Positions 10,440 through 21,591 of a DNA stretch of 64,000 nucleotides are shown piece by piece. A program made the translations under genes and the position numbers. Positions within the stretch are counted from its first letter, which is position 1. Every line of letters begins with the position of its first letter. Source of the DNA: Diphasiastrum complanatum (taxonomy: Eukaryota > Streptophyta > Lycopodiopsida > Lycopodiales > Lycopodiaceae); the NCBI GenBank assembly GCA_029204225.1, contig CM055099.1, positions 64,541,614 through 64,605,613 of the forward strand, given 5' to 3'. The notes below the pieces were generated by a model that was not told the DNA's origin, did no database searches, and worked only from the letters and a program-made list of their open reading frames with translations.

Positions 10440-11319
10440 ATTCACTTGAAGCTCACAAAGGTTCCACTAGCAAGATCCTATTGATCTTGATTCAAAAGAG
10501 TTCTCTAGAAGGATTCTACAAAACAATACTCAAGAAAATTGACATTGATTTGCCTCTTGGAATTCACAAAGGTTTCACTTGATTTAATCAGCTCAATATA
10601 GACTTCTAGTCTCAGCCCTCTCACTCTATTTCAAAGATTGAATGGAGATATAATGAGTTTGCATCAAATTCCTATCAAATTTCATCAAAAAATCAATGAT
10701 TTTGGACTTAAAATGATCCTAGCTCACTCCTCCTCCTTGATGATCCAACAAGACCTATAAAACCACTTTTAAGGACTTGTTCTCAGCATCTATTAGTTTT
10801 ATTTAATGACCCAAAGTCAAATTTCAATAATGGCTAATGATCTTTGATGCTTTCTCTATGATTTGCATAAAAAAAACTCATCAAGATGATGTGAAATGAA
10901 ATTATTGGGATCTAATGAACAATGGCAGTAAAACGTAGGTACAGAGACTCCCACATGTGTGGAAAGTACGGTTGTTGATCAGGCTACCAAAATTAGATCT
11001 CAAAACTTTAAGAATCACTTGGATTGAACTCGCCCTCATAAAACTAGTTTTCTAGCAACAAACTTGCTAAATTTGGATTGTGTTTTGATTAAAAATCAAA
11101 TTCTTGGTGCCACATCACTATCAGGTACACTCAATCATCTTGACCTAACCATTAGGTCTACTAACCATGGTGGTTAGATTGACTCACCAACTTCCTAGAT
11201 TCATGGAGTTTGGATTTAAGGAATTATGACCAAATTGATTTTCCTACCCCGATGATCAAGATTTAACCTACCTAAGCCTGATCTACACAAGTGGGAACAC
11301 TCTCACATGTGTGATGTCA
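10440..11319. other. No gene recognised
   Basis: AT-rich sequence between two minus-strand copia pieces. CTCCCACATGTGTGGAAAGT at about 10949 and CACTCTCACATGTGTGATGT at about 11296 share an ACATGTGTG core. They may be decayed LTR sequence, but no boundaries could be set. Confidence 0.4.
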
Positions 11320-12167
11320 TGTGCTGCATACATCATCTTTAACCAGATCACCTCATTCACCACCTTCGATGCTGCCACACATTCGACTTCACATGAGGAC
11401 TGAGCTACGAGCGTCTGCTTCTTGCAGGTCCAATTGATCGCTGCTCTGCATATTATCAAACATCCACATGTTACGGACTTGATGTCATCTTTGCAGCTCG
11501 CCTAGCTTGCGTCACGGTAGTGTTCCAGCATAAATTCATCTTCTGCTTTGTGGATCAATTCCAAATTCTGGCTGTCTTTTAGATATTACAATATTCATTT
11601 TGCCATCAGCCAATGTTGCATGCCAGGATTGGAAGAGAACTGACTGAGTGAGTAGACAGAGAATGCTAGATTGGGCCTTGTACAAATTGTAAGGTACATC
11701 AAACTACCGATCAGATTTTGATATGGTATCTGCTCCATCTTCTACCTCTCTTCATATGTATCTGGGCAATCCTGCTTCAATAATCTAGCTCCGATATTAT
11801 TGGTGTTGCTTTTTCTTTGTCTTCGATCATTCTATACTGCTTCAATACTTTTTTTGCATATTCTGATTGATTCAAATGCATGGCTCCTCTTATTCGGTCT
11901 CTTTTGATTTGCAGCCCCAGACATTTTGTCGCTTCTCCTAAATATATGATCTCATGATCTGTTTGAATCTTTGTTTCATTAATCAATATCAGGCAATCTC
12001 CTATCATCAGAGAGTCATCTACAAATATTGTAAGAATCACAAACTTCTTTTTTATTCTTTTAATATGGACATTACATTCTGGCTGTGTAGGAGTGAAGCC
12101 CAAAGATTTCATAAGACTGTTGAGCTTTTTATACCATGCTCATGATGCCTGCTTGAGACCATAGATA
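11320..12167 (-). pseudogene. Outer copia: RT C-terminal half and RNase H
   Basis: The minus strand reads IYGLKQAS at the right end (about 12150-12167), then LTIFVDDSLMIG, the copia YVDD polymerase box with F for Y. SLMYLTICTRPN follows, then RNase H ending VAQSSCEVECVAAS near 11370. The stretch 11777-12112 is open for 111 codons; the rest has stops. The right end breaks in the middle of the GLKQA motif, where the inner element starts. The missing N-terminal half of the same domain resumes at about 15236. Confidence 0.85.
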
Positions 12168-12645
12168 TGTAGGATTTGGTGGAAATGCGGTGAACCCAGC
12201 GGAACTGGTGAGCAGATGGTGATGAATTGGTAGTGCAGCAATTACCAACAAGACATTTCAAGATGAATATGATACTACAATGCGCAATGGAACAAAATAG
12301 TAAAACGATGCACTCTGATTAGATTACAGAAGAATGAGTACAATGCTTGAAGTTGGGCACAAAACAGTAGGCGCTCAAAAACCGCTTCAACTGAAAATCG
12401 TTGATGATCAGAAGTTGGAATACTAACTAACTGATTCTAAACCTATCTTACCACTGATCATTGTTACAGAATAATGCCTGTACATTGTTCCAAAGATGCC
12501 TTTCAGGTCGTTGACTCCATCATCGATGATTGGATGTCAGTCGATCAGTGCATTGACGACCGAAGTAGATCTTCTTACAGTCCCACAAAAAGTAGCCATT
12601 ATTTTAGCTGTATCTGGGTCGGATTTCTAATTACAAAGGGTCGGG
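12168..12645 (-). mobile_element. Inner copia: 3' LTR remnant
   Basis: It begins TGTAGGATTTGGTGG and is collinear with 14591-15046 for about 470 bases. Shared strings include GTACTCTGATTAGATTACAG-like, GCTCAAAAACCGCTTCA and TTTCTAATTACAAAGGGTCGG. At about 12645 the similarity stops and integrase coding sequence starts, so the terminal part of this LTR is missing. Confidence 0.85.
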
Positions 12646-12870
12646 AATGTTGTTGTATTCTGGTGCCTTGCAAAAGTCTTTGAATTTGTTGGAGATATAT
12701 ACTCCCCCTACATCAGAGCATAGAACTTTGATTCTTCTCTGGGTCGATTTTTCTGATGATGCCTTGAACTGCATGAAGAACTTCAAAGTATTGGATTTGT
12801 TCTTCAAGAAATATGTTGCAGTCCTCTGAGAGAAGTCATCAATAATAGTCAACAAATAGACAGCTCCCCC
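12646..12870 (-). pseudogene. Inner copia: integrase core fragment
   Basis: The minus strand reads YLLTIIDDFSQRTATYFLKN, the start of the copia rve core with the first catalytic Asp in the IDDFS motif. CSDVGGVYISNKF follows; the family has SD.GGEY, so the usual Glu is replaced. The domain then ends abruptly against the LTR. Reverse transcriptase and RNase H are absent from this element. Confidence 0.8.
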
Positions 12871-13500
12871 TTGTGGAAATAGTTTGCATAGGACTACAAA
12901 TGTCTATGTGTACAAGATCTAGCAAAGCTTTAGAAGAACATACTGAATCTTAAGTGATTGAACTTCTAACATGCTTGTTACTAATATAGCTTGTACATGG
13001 AAAATCAGATTTGCTAATGGAAGGAAAATCTTGCACTAAATTTTGATTTGACATTTGCTGAATACAATTGGAATTTAAATGGCCTAATCTGAAATGCCAA
13101 GCATATTAGATGGTTCAGAAGTAGTTGTATATAGAGCTTAACAACTAGAAGAATTGTAGTGGCTGAGTTTGTAGAGGTTGCCACTTCTTCTCCTGAAAGC
13201 TAAAATTTTTCGGGACTTGTCAAAAATGGTGCAGCCATTTGTGTCAAATTCAACCTTCCGACCCAAATCTATGATTCTGCTAACCGAGAGCATATTTTTT
13301 TGTCAAGTTTGGAATATATAAAACATTGGACAACAATCTAACATCACCTTTCTGGAATTCGACCCTCACTGTTTCTTCACCTTCAATGGAGTGGAGTGAG
13401 TTGTCTCCAAGTTGCACAACTCTAGAATGAGTGAAGGGCTTGTAAATCTGGAACCAGTCCCGATGGTGAGTCATGTGTTGTGTTGCTCCGGAGTCCAAGT
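12871..13500 (-). pseudogene. Inner copia: protease and decayed spacer
   Basis: MDSGATQHMTHHRDWF (retropepsin active site D-S-G) starts near 13498 and is open for 72 codons through VLYIPNLTKK, matching copia PR plus the LYVP region. From 13280 down to 12871, the GAG-pre-integrase region is full of stops. Confidence 0.8.
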
Positions 13501-13535
13501 ACCAAGAATCGATATCTTGCAGATTTTGACCGTGG

Positions 13536-14570
13536 TCAAGAAGGCAGCTTCATCTTCCTCTTCATGATGGATCGAGTAACTAGTTGAGACAACATTTGCT
13601 TATTGTGGGGACTGCATCTTCTTTTCATTGTTGTACTTGAGTGTTTTGTAGTCCTTGATGAGATGACCAGTCCTCTTACAGTATTTGTAGAACAATTTCT
13701 GCTTTTGTTGGAATGATGAAGGAAAATTCGAATTCGACCTTGAGCTAGAATTCGACCATGAGTAAAAATTTGACCCAAAGTCAAAATTTGACCTAGACTG
13801 CAAGTTGCTCTTTTTGTCAGGAGAATTTGACTTCGGAGATCTCTTCTGAGTTTTCTGATTTTTGTTTGTGTATAGAGAAATGGAATCCGATCATCAGCCT
13901 GAGGAGTATGCATTCCTTCTGATCTCCTCTTGTAGTAGCATAGAAATGACTCTTGATAGAGTAAGTTGCTATTGGGTCGAAATAGCCATGACCCACGTTT
14001 CATAAGCTTCAGAGAGACTCGATAAAAGAGTCATTACTGCATCTGAATTTTCAATGTTCGATCCTGTTGTAGTCATTTGCTCCATGAGGTTTTTGAATGT
14101 GTTGAGATGGCTGGAAATAGTGTCTTCATTAGACATTCTGAGTGTGAAGAATTTCTTCCTCAGATGTAGTTTGGAAGTGACATCCTCGATGTCATAGAGT
14201 ATAGCTAGGATGTCCCAAGCATCCTTGGCTGTCTATGCAGATCAGATATGATTGATTTGAGAGTCTCTGATATTCAGAATCTCCATTTGGTGATGCTAGC
14301 TGCATCAGCCTCTGGCTTGATTTCAGTACCATCAACTATGTCCCACAGTTCCTTGGCCAGTAGAACGACCTTCATCTTGAACTTTCAGAAATGGTAGTTC
14401 TCTCCATCGAGCTTGTCAATAAGAGAGGAACTAGAAGTAGAATCCATTCTGGTGTAGTAGCAATATTGTTGGTAGAAACAACAATAACAGAATATTGTTG
14501 GCTGCGCACTTGCTGAGATGAAGTCTTGGTAGAAACAAGACTGAATCTACAATGAAAATATAGATTACCG
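13536..14570 (-). pseudogene. Inner copia: gag remnant
   Basis: The minus strand has gag landmarks: KQKLFYKYCKRTGHLIKD (a zinc knuckle with Y for the first Cys) at about 13640-13695, and a 155-codon open stretch in a neighbouring frame. Upstream parts toward 14570 include the LDGENYHF-like start beside the primer site. Frameshifts are frequent. Confidence 0.7.
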
Positions 14571-14578
14571 AGCCACCC

Positions 14579-14590
14579 GCTCTGATACCA
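14579..14590 (-). other. Primer-binding site of the inner copia
   Basis: The minus strand reads TGGTATCAGAGC, a perfect plant copia initiator-Met-tRNA primer site, one base from the LTR terminus at 14591. Confidence 0.9.
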
Positions 14591-15235
14591 TGTAGAATTT
14601 TGGTGGAAATGTGGTGAGCAGCGGAAGTGGTGAGGAATCGGTAGTGCGGCAGTTACCAGCAAGACAATTCAAGATGAATCTAATACTACAATGCATAATG
14701 GAACAAAATAATAGAACAAAATAATAGAATGATGTACTCTGATTAGATTACAGAAAACTAAGCACAATGCTTGAAGCTGGGCGCAATACAATAGGTGCTC
14801 AAAAACCGCTTCAGCTAAAAATCATTGATGATCAAAAACTAGAATACTAACTAAATGACTAAACCTATCTTAACCACTATTCATTTGTTGTAGAATAATG
14901 TCTGTACATTGTTACAAAGATGTCTGTTACGGCGTTGACTCCATCATTGATGATTGGATGTCATTGACGGCCTAAGTAGATCATCTTATAAAGTAGTCAT
15001 TATTTTAACTGTATGTGGGTTAGATTTCTAATTACAAAGGGTCGGATTTATTAGACCCGATCCGATCTGATCCAAGGTCGAAGGTGCCCAAAAAAATTGG
15101 AACCAATCTGACCTGACCCAGGATCGAAAAATCTCTCTTTGACAAGATTGGGTCAGAAAAAATTCGATCCTGAATTTTTTGATCCTTTGATGGAAATTCG
15201 AGCCTTCATAATTTTTTGTGTTTTCCAAGAATAAG
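14591..15235 (-). mobile_element. Inner copia: 5' LTR
   Basis: It starts TGTAGAATTTTGGTGG directly beside the primer site and matches 12168-12645. The non-matching remainder (15047-15235) is taken as LTR too, because the outer element's RT resumes at about 15236 (minus strand LEKSVY, followed across the insertion by YGLKQA). The left flank ends AGATA and the right flank starts near GTATA/ATATA, so any target duplication is imperfect. Confidence 0.75.
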
Positions 15236-15960
15236 TATATACAGATTTTTCAAGATGCTTATTACCTAATGGAATTGGGGTTGAGGATAGAATTCCAGCA
15301 ACATACATCGATGCAGTCGACAAGCGTAGTCAGATTGTTCAGTCCTCGTATCCTTCAGGCTACTTCATGAAGATTTTTTTATCTAAGTCTCTGTGGAGAA
15401 AGATTGCCTTTACATCTATCTGGTGTACTTCCAGATCATATTTTGTTGCATAGGCGAGGACTAGTCAGATGCTTGACATTTTGACCATCGGTGAGTATGT
15501 GTTGAAGTAATCGACACCATACCTCTACGTGTAGCCCTCGATGACAAGTCGAGCTTTATATCATCCGACAGTCCCATCTTATTTTAGCTTTCTTTTGTAT
15601 ACCCATTTGTAGTTGACTTTTTTCTTTCTTTCGGGTAGTGGCTCTAGTGTCCACGCATGATTCTGCTTCATCGATTCAACCTCCTCCGACATTGCTTGCT
15701 TCCAAAATTCTCCCTCTGGACTCTGAACTTTGGATAGCTTCTCAATATGTCGTCGATTCTTCAATGTAGCTGCAATATTCAACATCTATGTCTTCACTCC
15801 ATTTAAGATTTTTGATGTATTGGTCATGGAGTCTTCTTGTTCTTGTTGATCTTCTTGGTCCAATTTGTCGTTGTTGGTTTGTGTCTCCTTCGATATCTTC
15901 GACATGTTTCCGCTTCCTGCTCTGGAGCATGTGGTTTGACATTCTAATTCGATGTCTGGC
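15236..15960 (-). pseudogene. Outer copia: RT N-terminal half
   Basis: The minus strand reads EFWKQAMSEEVESMKQNHAW, then NYKWVYKRKLK, YKARLV, GVDYFNTYSPM and PEGYED, the ordered landmarks of the copia RT domain start. It ends LEKSVY at 15236, exactly where its continuation at 12167 begins. Several stops break the frame. Confidence 0.9.
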
Positions 15961-16900
15961 CTTAAACCCCCTCTTCAATCGACAATATTGTGAAGATTTC
16001 ATGGCCCTTTGCTTCCTTCATTCCAGGAAATGTTGATTCGTTGAACTTCACGTCTCTGCTCATTATCACCTTCTTCGAGGTTGGATTGTAGAGTCGGTAG
16101 ATCTGCGAGCCATTCGAATATCCGACCATGACTGTTGGCATCAACTTTTTGTCAAGCTTACTTCTTTTCTCTTTTGGTATGTGCATGTATGCTTCACATC
16201 CAAACACTCGTACATACGATAGACCAGGCTTCTCACCTGTCCACATTTCGTACGACATTTTTTCTTTTAGGGTTGTCGTTGTCGATTTGTTTTACAGATG
16301 TACAGCGGCTGCAATTGCTTCAACCCAAAATTGACTCAGCAACTGTGCTTGCGCCATCATGCATTTAGCTCCTTCGACAAGCATCCTATTTTTTTTTTTC
16401 TGCTACACCATTGTACTGCAGTGTATAGGCAGGTGTAAACTGATGCTCAATTCCTTTGTCTTGGTAGAAGCTTGAAAACTCCTTGCTCGAATACTCACCT
16501 CCATTGTTAGACCTGATCGTTTACAATTTCTTGGAGGCGTGTCTTTCTGCGAATGCCACAAACCTTTTGAAAGCATCGAACTCTTCTGGTTTTTTTTTAG
16601 GTATTAGATCATCATCATCCTGTTATAATCATCAATGAAAGTGAGGAAAATATCGCGATCCAAAGAGAGAGTCGACTTTTATTGGTCCACAGACATCTGA
16701 GTGGACAAGCTCAAGGATATCCTTGGCTCTTCTTCCTTCATGTGCAAATGGACTTCGATGCTGCTTGCCTTTTTGGCAGACTTCACAAAAGTCGAACTCT
16801 GGACTTGTAACTTTCAAACTAGTTACAATCTCTTTTCTGCTCATGTCGTAGAGACTCTTCATATTCTGATGATACATTCTTCTGTGCCAGAGATGATTTT
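15961..16900 (-). pseudogene. Outer copia: GAG-pre-integrase and integrase
   Basis: From the right: HQNMKSLYDMSRKEIV, then FCEVCQKGKQHRSPF (pre-integrase zinc ligands CXXC with upstream His), then LVHSDVCGPI, the integrase start with the first Asp. The core between about 16260 and 16630 is frameshifted. MSYEMWTGEKPGLSYVRVFG through YRLYNPTSKK (15962-16258, 98 codons open) is the C-terminal domain. Confidence 0.9.
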
Positions 16901-17500
16901 CATTTTATGAGTATGCTATCATAGTTGTTGATAATTTTGGCTTGGTACAGGTTACCTTGTTTGGACCTGACAGTCAGCAACTTGTTTGATTTTTGCTCGA
17001 TTATTCGACATACGTTCCTGTCGAATAGGACTTGTATACCAAGATCTGCTATCCTTGACATAGAGAGTAGGTCTCTTTTTAGTGTAGGCACATACAGTGC
17101 TCCTTGAAGCTCTACATGTCCCGACAATGTATATTCCGATGCCTTCGACATCGTGTCTGCTTCCATCGCCTAGTATCACTGTTCTTGCATTGTTGAGTGT
17201 CTTGTAGTTGATCAAGATATTTTTGTTGTAGGTTATGTGGGACGTAGCTCCAGAGTCGATGACTATATCGTAGTCGTGCCTTGTGTAGTTGGTTGACGCC
17301 TCATCGATAATCGTGAAGCCATTGTCACTCTTCTCAGCATCCTTTGACGATTCTGCAACATTTGCTTTTTCTATTTTGTGCTTCCCTTTTGGGTTGTACC
17401 AACATTCATATGCTGAATGCCCTTTCTTCTTGCAATGTGTGCAAGGTATTATCGGGTTCATCAGCATTTGCACCAGCATCTATCTGCTATGTGTCCCGAT
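16901..17500 (-). pseudogene. Outer copia: zinc knuckle and protease
   Basis: CTHCKKKGHSAYEC (CX2CX4HX4C) is followed by a spacer and VIDSGATSHITYNKN, the protease active site, in one 175-codon open stretch (16952-17479). Another frame continues with LYVPTLKRDLLSMSRI. A second knuckle, CENCHKSGHIADRC, lies just upstream at about 17480-17520, so this gag carried two. Confidence 0.9.
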
Positions 17501-18063
17501 TTGTGACAGTTTTCACAGGTACAGGTTTCTTTGCTGTAGTTGCCACCTCATTTCTGTCTTGTCGATCCCGGACTTGCTTTTGTTTTTCTTATTTCCTCTT
17601 GTAAAGAGGGCCTTCTCCTGATCACCATTTGCTTCTCCTTCATCTCTCATCAGTCTTTTATCTGCAACAAGACTGACAGCCCTTTCGAATGTCATCTCAG
17701 GTAAGCTTAGATTGAGCATTCTCAGTGGTTGGTAGGATGAAGGTAGAGATTTTTTTGAAGTACATCAACTGTTGCAATACTGGGACTTGGTGCTCCTGTC
17801 TAGATGCAGAGAGCTAAGCGAAGATTGTTTTGATCTTGTCAACATGCTGATCCAGCTCGTTGCCATCCCATCGTAGACTTTGTAGCTGATTGTGTAGGTG
17901 CATCACTGATGTTGCTGTCCTCACTTCGTGCTTCTGCTTTAGTTTCTCCCACGCTTCATGGCTACTTTCACAATCTTCAATTTGCATGGGGATTTTTTCA
18001 TATCAAGATTGATTGCAATCCTAGTTTGAATCGTAGTAGCCATATTGTGTATCTAATGAATCT
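17501..18063 (-). pseudogene. Outer copia: gag remnant
   Basis: The minus strand starts at about 18045 with MATTIQTRIAINLDMKK close to the primer site, and later reads LNLSLPEMTFERAVSLVADK, gag C-terminal region upstream of the knuckles. Stops occur between the two parts. Confidence 0.75.
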
Positions 18064-18075
18064 GCTCTGATACCA
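18064..18075 (-). other. Primer-binding site of the outer copia
   Basis: The minus strand reads TGGTATCAGAGC. The adjoining 18076 starts TGTTCG, the expected LTR terminus. The LTR probably runs rightward to about 18410; no matching 3' LTR was found left of 11320. Confidence 0.85.
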
Positions 18076-18417
18076 TGTTCGAAAACTCTCGTCTACAATG
18101 GGTGCGCCTATTTTTGGCAGAAGTGCCCTACACTATGCATTCAACTTGTAGGACCTATATACTCGGCTATCAGGGACCTTTATGTACTTGACCGTGACCG
18201 AGATTTCTTCGATTGTTAGCCAAAAATCAAGATCACATAAAGAACAAGCAAGATGTGGTATTATACCACAAAGGCCTTGCCATGTGATTTGTAATTTTTA
18301 TTTTATGAAAATGATTTATGTGCAGCAATCAATCAGACAAACAGATGTAGTGCAATAATCAGTAAGTGAAAGAACAAAATGTATTTTGTATTTGATTTGT
18401 TTGAAATTGAGCTCCGA

Positions 18418-18840
18418 CAATGTCTCGCTCGTTGGCGGCATGACGCTCCTCTTACAATGATGTATCCGCTTCTTTGTAGATCTCTATATGTGTATTCTAC
18501 ATCATATCATCTTTTGATTTCTAACCTATACTTATGTCCCACCAGGTGAGTTACAAGATAGATTAACAATCACTACAAGAGAGGTTTACGCTAAATCATT
18601 GGTTAACTAACTCTCTGGTAACGTTATTTTTTTACGGCTGAGCGTGACATTTGGCGGCTTTACGCCCGACAAGCTAGAGGCCGATAGTTCGACTTGCCTG
18701 ACGAGTCATTCTGCTCATGTCTGGCTTTAGCACTTGGTTGGGGTCTGACTATTCGGTGTCGATGACTTTCGATATGTCGGCCGCCGCCCTTCGGGGAATG
18801 CAGGAGAAGGGTTGCATGAGTTCACCATCTCCAACAACAA
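18418..18840 (+). repeat. Retroelement LTR/leader copy 3
   Basis: Landmarks shared with the copies at 5.35 and 7.75 kb: GTCTCGCTCGTTGGCGG, GTTACAAGATAG, GAGCGTGAC or GGGCGTGAAG, and GTTGCATGAGTTCACCATCT. Divergence is substantial, so these are old insertions of one family. Confidence 0.55.
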
Positions 18841-18989
18841 CAAAAAATTAATTACAATCCAAACTAAATTGTCATTTTTCACAAATCTAGTTTCTTGAGG
18901 GTCACAAAATCAATTTGTAGAGTCATTTCACAAGTGTGTTCTTTGTGTACAATAATTCCTCACCATGGCATCAATAGGAGGCTACCTAT

Positions 18990-19523
18990 TTGAGGCAAAT
19001 GAAAGATTCAAGTGCTATTTTTGTGGTAAAAGAGGGCACTTTGGCAAAGGAGTGCTTTAAGAGGAAAGAGACACAAGGCAAGCAAGCAAATCAAGTTCAA
19101 CAAGGTGGTAGTAGTGACCTTGAGGAGTCACTTATGGTGTCCAATTTTCTTTCAATAAGCTTCAAAGGTGAAGATGAGCCTTGGTGGATAAATAGTGGGG
19201 CTACCTCTCACATGACAAGTCACAAAGAATATTTCTCTAAACTTTTACATTTTGTTGGGTCTAAGAAATTTATTCTTGATGCAAATGATTGTGAATTTAA
19301 GATTGAGGGACAAGGGTTATTCCATATGCGTCTTGGATCTACCAAGAAAGCCAAGCTTGAGGGTGTTCTTTATGTTCCTAGCATAACAAGGAATTTGTTG
19401 AGTGTTCTGCAACATTGGGAAAAAGACTTCTCTATTAGATTTGTTGGAGATGATTGCTTAATGATGAAAAGTGATAAAATCATTACAAGAGGGATAAGGT
19501 TTGGAAGGATTTTTTGGCTTTGA
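18990..19523 (+). pseudogene. Copia zinc knuckle and protease, active site D to N
   Basis: The 177-codon open stretch contains KECFKRK (end of a frameshifted zinc knuckle), then EPWWINSGATSHMTSHKEYF, and KLEGVLYVPSITRNLLSV. Family proteases have D-S-G at the active site; here the Asp codon reads Asn, so a product could not cleave. The reading frame is otherwise intact for 530 bases, which suggests relatively recent insertion. The sequence resembles 9385-9597 but lies on the other strand. Confidence 0.85.
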
Positions 19524-19689
19524 TGTTTGTGTGAAAGCTAATCATGATGGATTGATGGCCGAGGAGGAGATAGCACAACTGGAGTCATGTCAAAAGGCAT
19601 TGGATCTTTCCAATCACCAATTCATGGATGATGTGTGCAAGGAGTTGGTTTCTAAATCTTTGGAAATCACACGTGTGAAGCCTATTTGA

Positions 19690-20890
19690 TCATTTACATT
19701 TTACTTTAGATTGCTCTTGCTTACATACCAAGATAGGATCAATTCTAGCTTGCATTTGGGGATAGAATTGTTGATAGTAATTCACCTCAATGTTGTGGAT
19801 TGATTGAATCCATTTATGGTCCTAATTGTACTTTCTTTCAAGGCACCAACTACAATAATTGGACAAAACGGCACATGCTTGAAGTATAAACTTAGCTCAT
19901 TTCAAGATGTACAGGCTCACATAAATAGAGGATTATCCATGAAGGCGGAGATCATGCTAGAAAAAGTCATGGAAGAAGAAAACATGATGTGTTTGAGGTC
20001 CGGACAAAAAGTCCTTCACCCAAGCTTTGTAATGATGTGCTCATAGCCAATAGCCCGATGTGCTCATGTCCTGATTTACAAAAACAACAAGTCTGAAAAA
20101 TCCTATTTAGCTTGCAAACATCTATATTTCATATGTCTCAAAGTGATGGGTTGGCCTTGACCAGAACAAGAAAATGTTCATCTACAAGCCCACACTAAAT
20201 GATGTAAAAGTGTTCCAAGCATTGCTTTAAGCTAGAGCTTACTTCTGATTTCACATTGTGAACATAGCAATATCATTTTTTATGTGAAAGCTAGACCTTC
20301 TTATTTGTACTTCTTGGTGTGACCGGGCTTTCAACACATGCATTGATTCAGTAAAAGAATGAGACTGGATCTGATTTGCACGTGGTTGGTAGTAAGTTTT
20401 ATGCATTGCACCAAACTTACCACTATATGTTTTGAACAGCCTTTTCTAGGTTGCATTTTTTGTAACACATGAGTTGAGGTATACTTCCTTTCAAAGTACG
20501 CTACATCTTGAACTCAACAAATGTGCAATTCATAATTAAATCAAAGTAAAATCTTAGAAAGCTCACCTTTTTTCAAATTGGCTAAAAACAGCTCGTCGAG
20601 AAAATCTCAACAATAGAAGCTCGAGGAAAAATGCTCACCCATTCCAAGCCTCCAAACATTGATTATGAGCAACCAACAACAATATCAAATTCCCTCTGTG
20701 CAAAGCCAAAAGTTTTGAGAAGCGCAAATCAGGCACCCAGCCAATAGCAATACCAAATCCTAATCAGGCGGCAATGCCAAATTCTCAACAGTGCGTTATG
20801 GAGAGACCGAGTCACCTCCGTGAGCCTGAAAAACCAAGAAGCCCGCTTTTGGCAGTTGGAATTCAACAACTCCTTGCAATTGGATTCTTG
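19690..20890. other. Upstream intergenic region, no gene recognised
   Basis: No coding exon is supported. It separates copia debris from the chloroplast RNA-binding protein gene. Short open stretches at 19804-20046 and 20774-21016 have no recognisable motif. Confidence 0.5.
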
Positions 20891-20899
20891 CACCTTTTG

Positions 20900-21330
20900 T
20901 GGCCACTATATATTTGTAGCCCTAGCCAGGCCGCCATTCCCACTGACCCTTCGATAGCCCAATCAGGGGTAGTCGATCCACGTGCCACCCAGCCACTGGG
21001 TTGCCTCCCATGCTAGTAAACGACGTCGACATCGTTGCACTTGCCGAGCATCGAGTTTGAAACCACCCTCTTCACAACACCACACAGCTAGGTAGCTCAG
21101 AGTGAAGTGAGCTAGGTAGCTCAGAGTGAAGTGGGCTACTAGCACTGGGTCAAGTCAGATCCTTATCCCCTAGCAATGTGGAGGAGGTAGCTCACCATAA
21201 ATCTCATACCCCATCCATTGGGTAATAAGATCCTTTGCCCCTCCCCTCCCTCCCTCCCTTATCCCCTTCCTTTTCCTTTCCTTTCCTTTCATTTCATTTT
21301 CCTTTGCATTGAGATTTATGGCGAAGAGAG
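20900..21330 (+). promoter_or_regulatory. Putative promoter and 5' leader of the chloroplast RNA-binding protein gene
   Basis: Visible elements are a CTATATATTT TATA-like box at about 20909, a CCAATCAGG motif at about 20959, a G-box core CACGTG at 20980-20985 (common in light-regulated plant genes), a 24-base direct repeat (AGCTAGGTAGCTCAGAGTGA at 21086 and about 21110), and a long CCCT/CCTTT pyrimidine tract at 21238-21304, as seen near plant transcription starts. The transcription start itself is not determinable. Confidence 0.4.
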
Positions 21331-21362
21331 AGACGGAGATAGCAGAGAAAGGGAGATGGTGA

Positions 21363-21382
21363 TCGATCGATCGATCGATCGA
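21363..21382. repeat. (GATC)n microsatellite in the 5' leader
   Basis: About five GATC units lie between AT-free purine tracts, roughly 210 bases upstream of the ATG of the RNA-binding protein gene. Confidence 0.85.
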
Positions 21383-21591
21383 GAGAGAAGAAAGCTTCGA
21401 ACGTGATCACAAGATCTTAGAGCGGAGTTCTCACAAATTGTTCCTGTTCTTGCTCTTGGATACGAGCCGATTTGGCTAGGATTTGCAAAACCCTTGGCAG
21501 GTTTGACAAGCTTTGGGGTTTTCAAGGTTTTTGCCGTTTTGATTTTCTGTGCAGGTTTGCAGTAGTTTGGTGGCAAAGATTTACCTCAGCT

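Noticed and set aside
19501-20046. Open stretches downstream of the copia protease, as further pol sequence.
   Set aside because: No pre-integrase His/Cys ligands or integrase motif could be read.
21472-21591. Upstream extension of the RNA-binding protein reading frame (40 codons).
   Set aside because: It begins at a TTG and contains no ATG. The ATG at 21592 starts a typical transit-peptide sequence.
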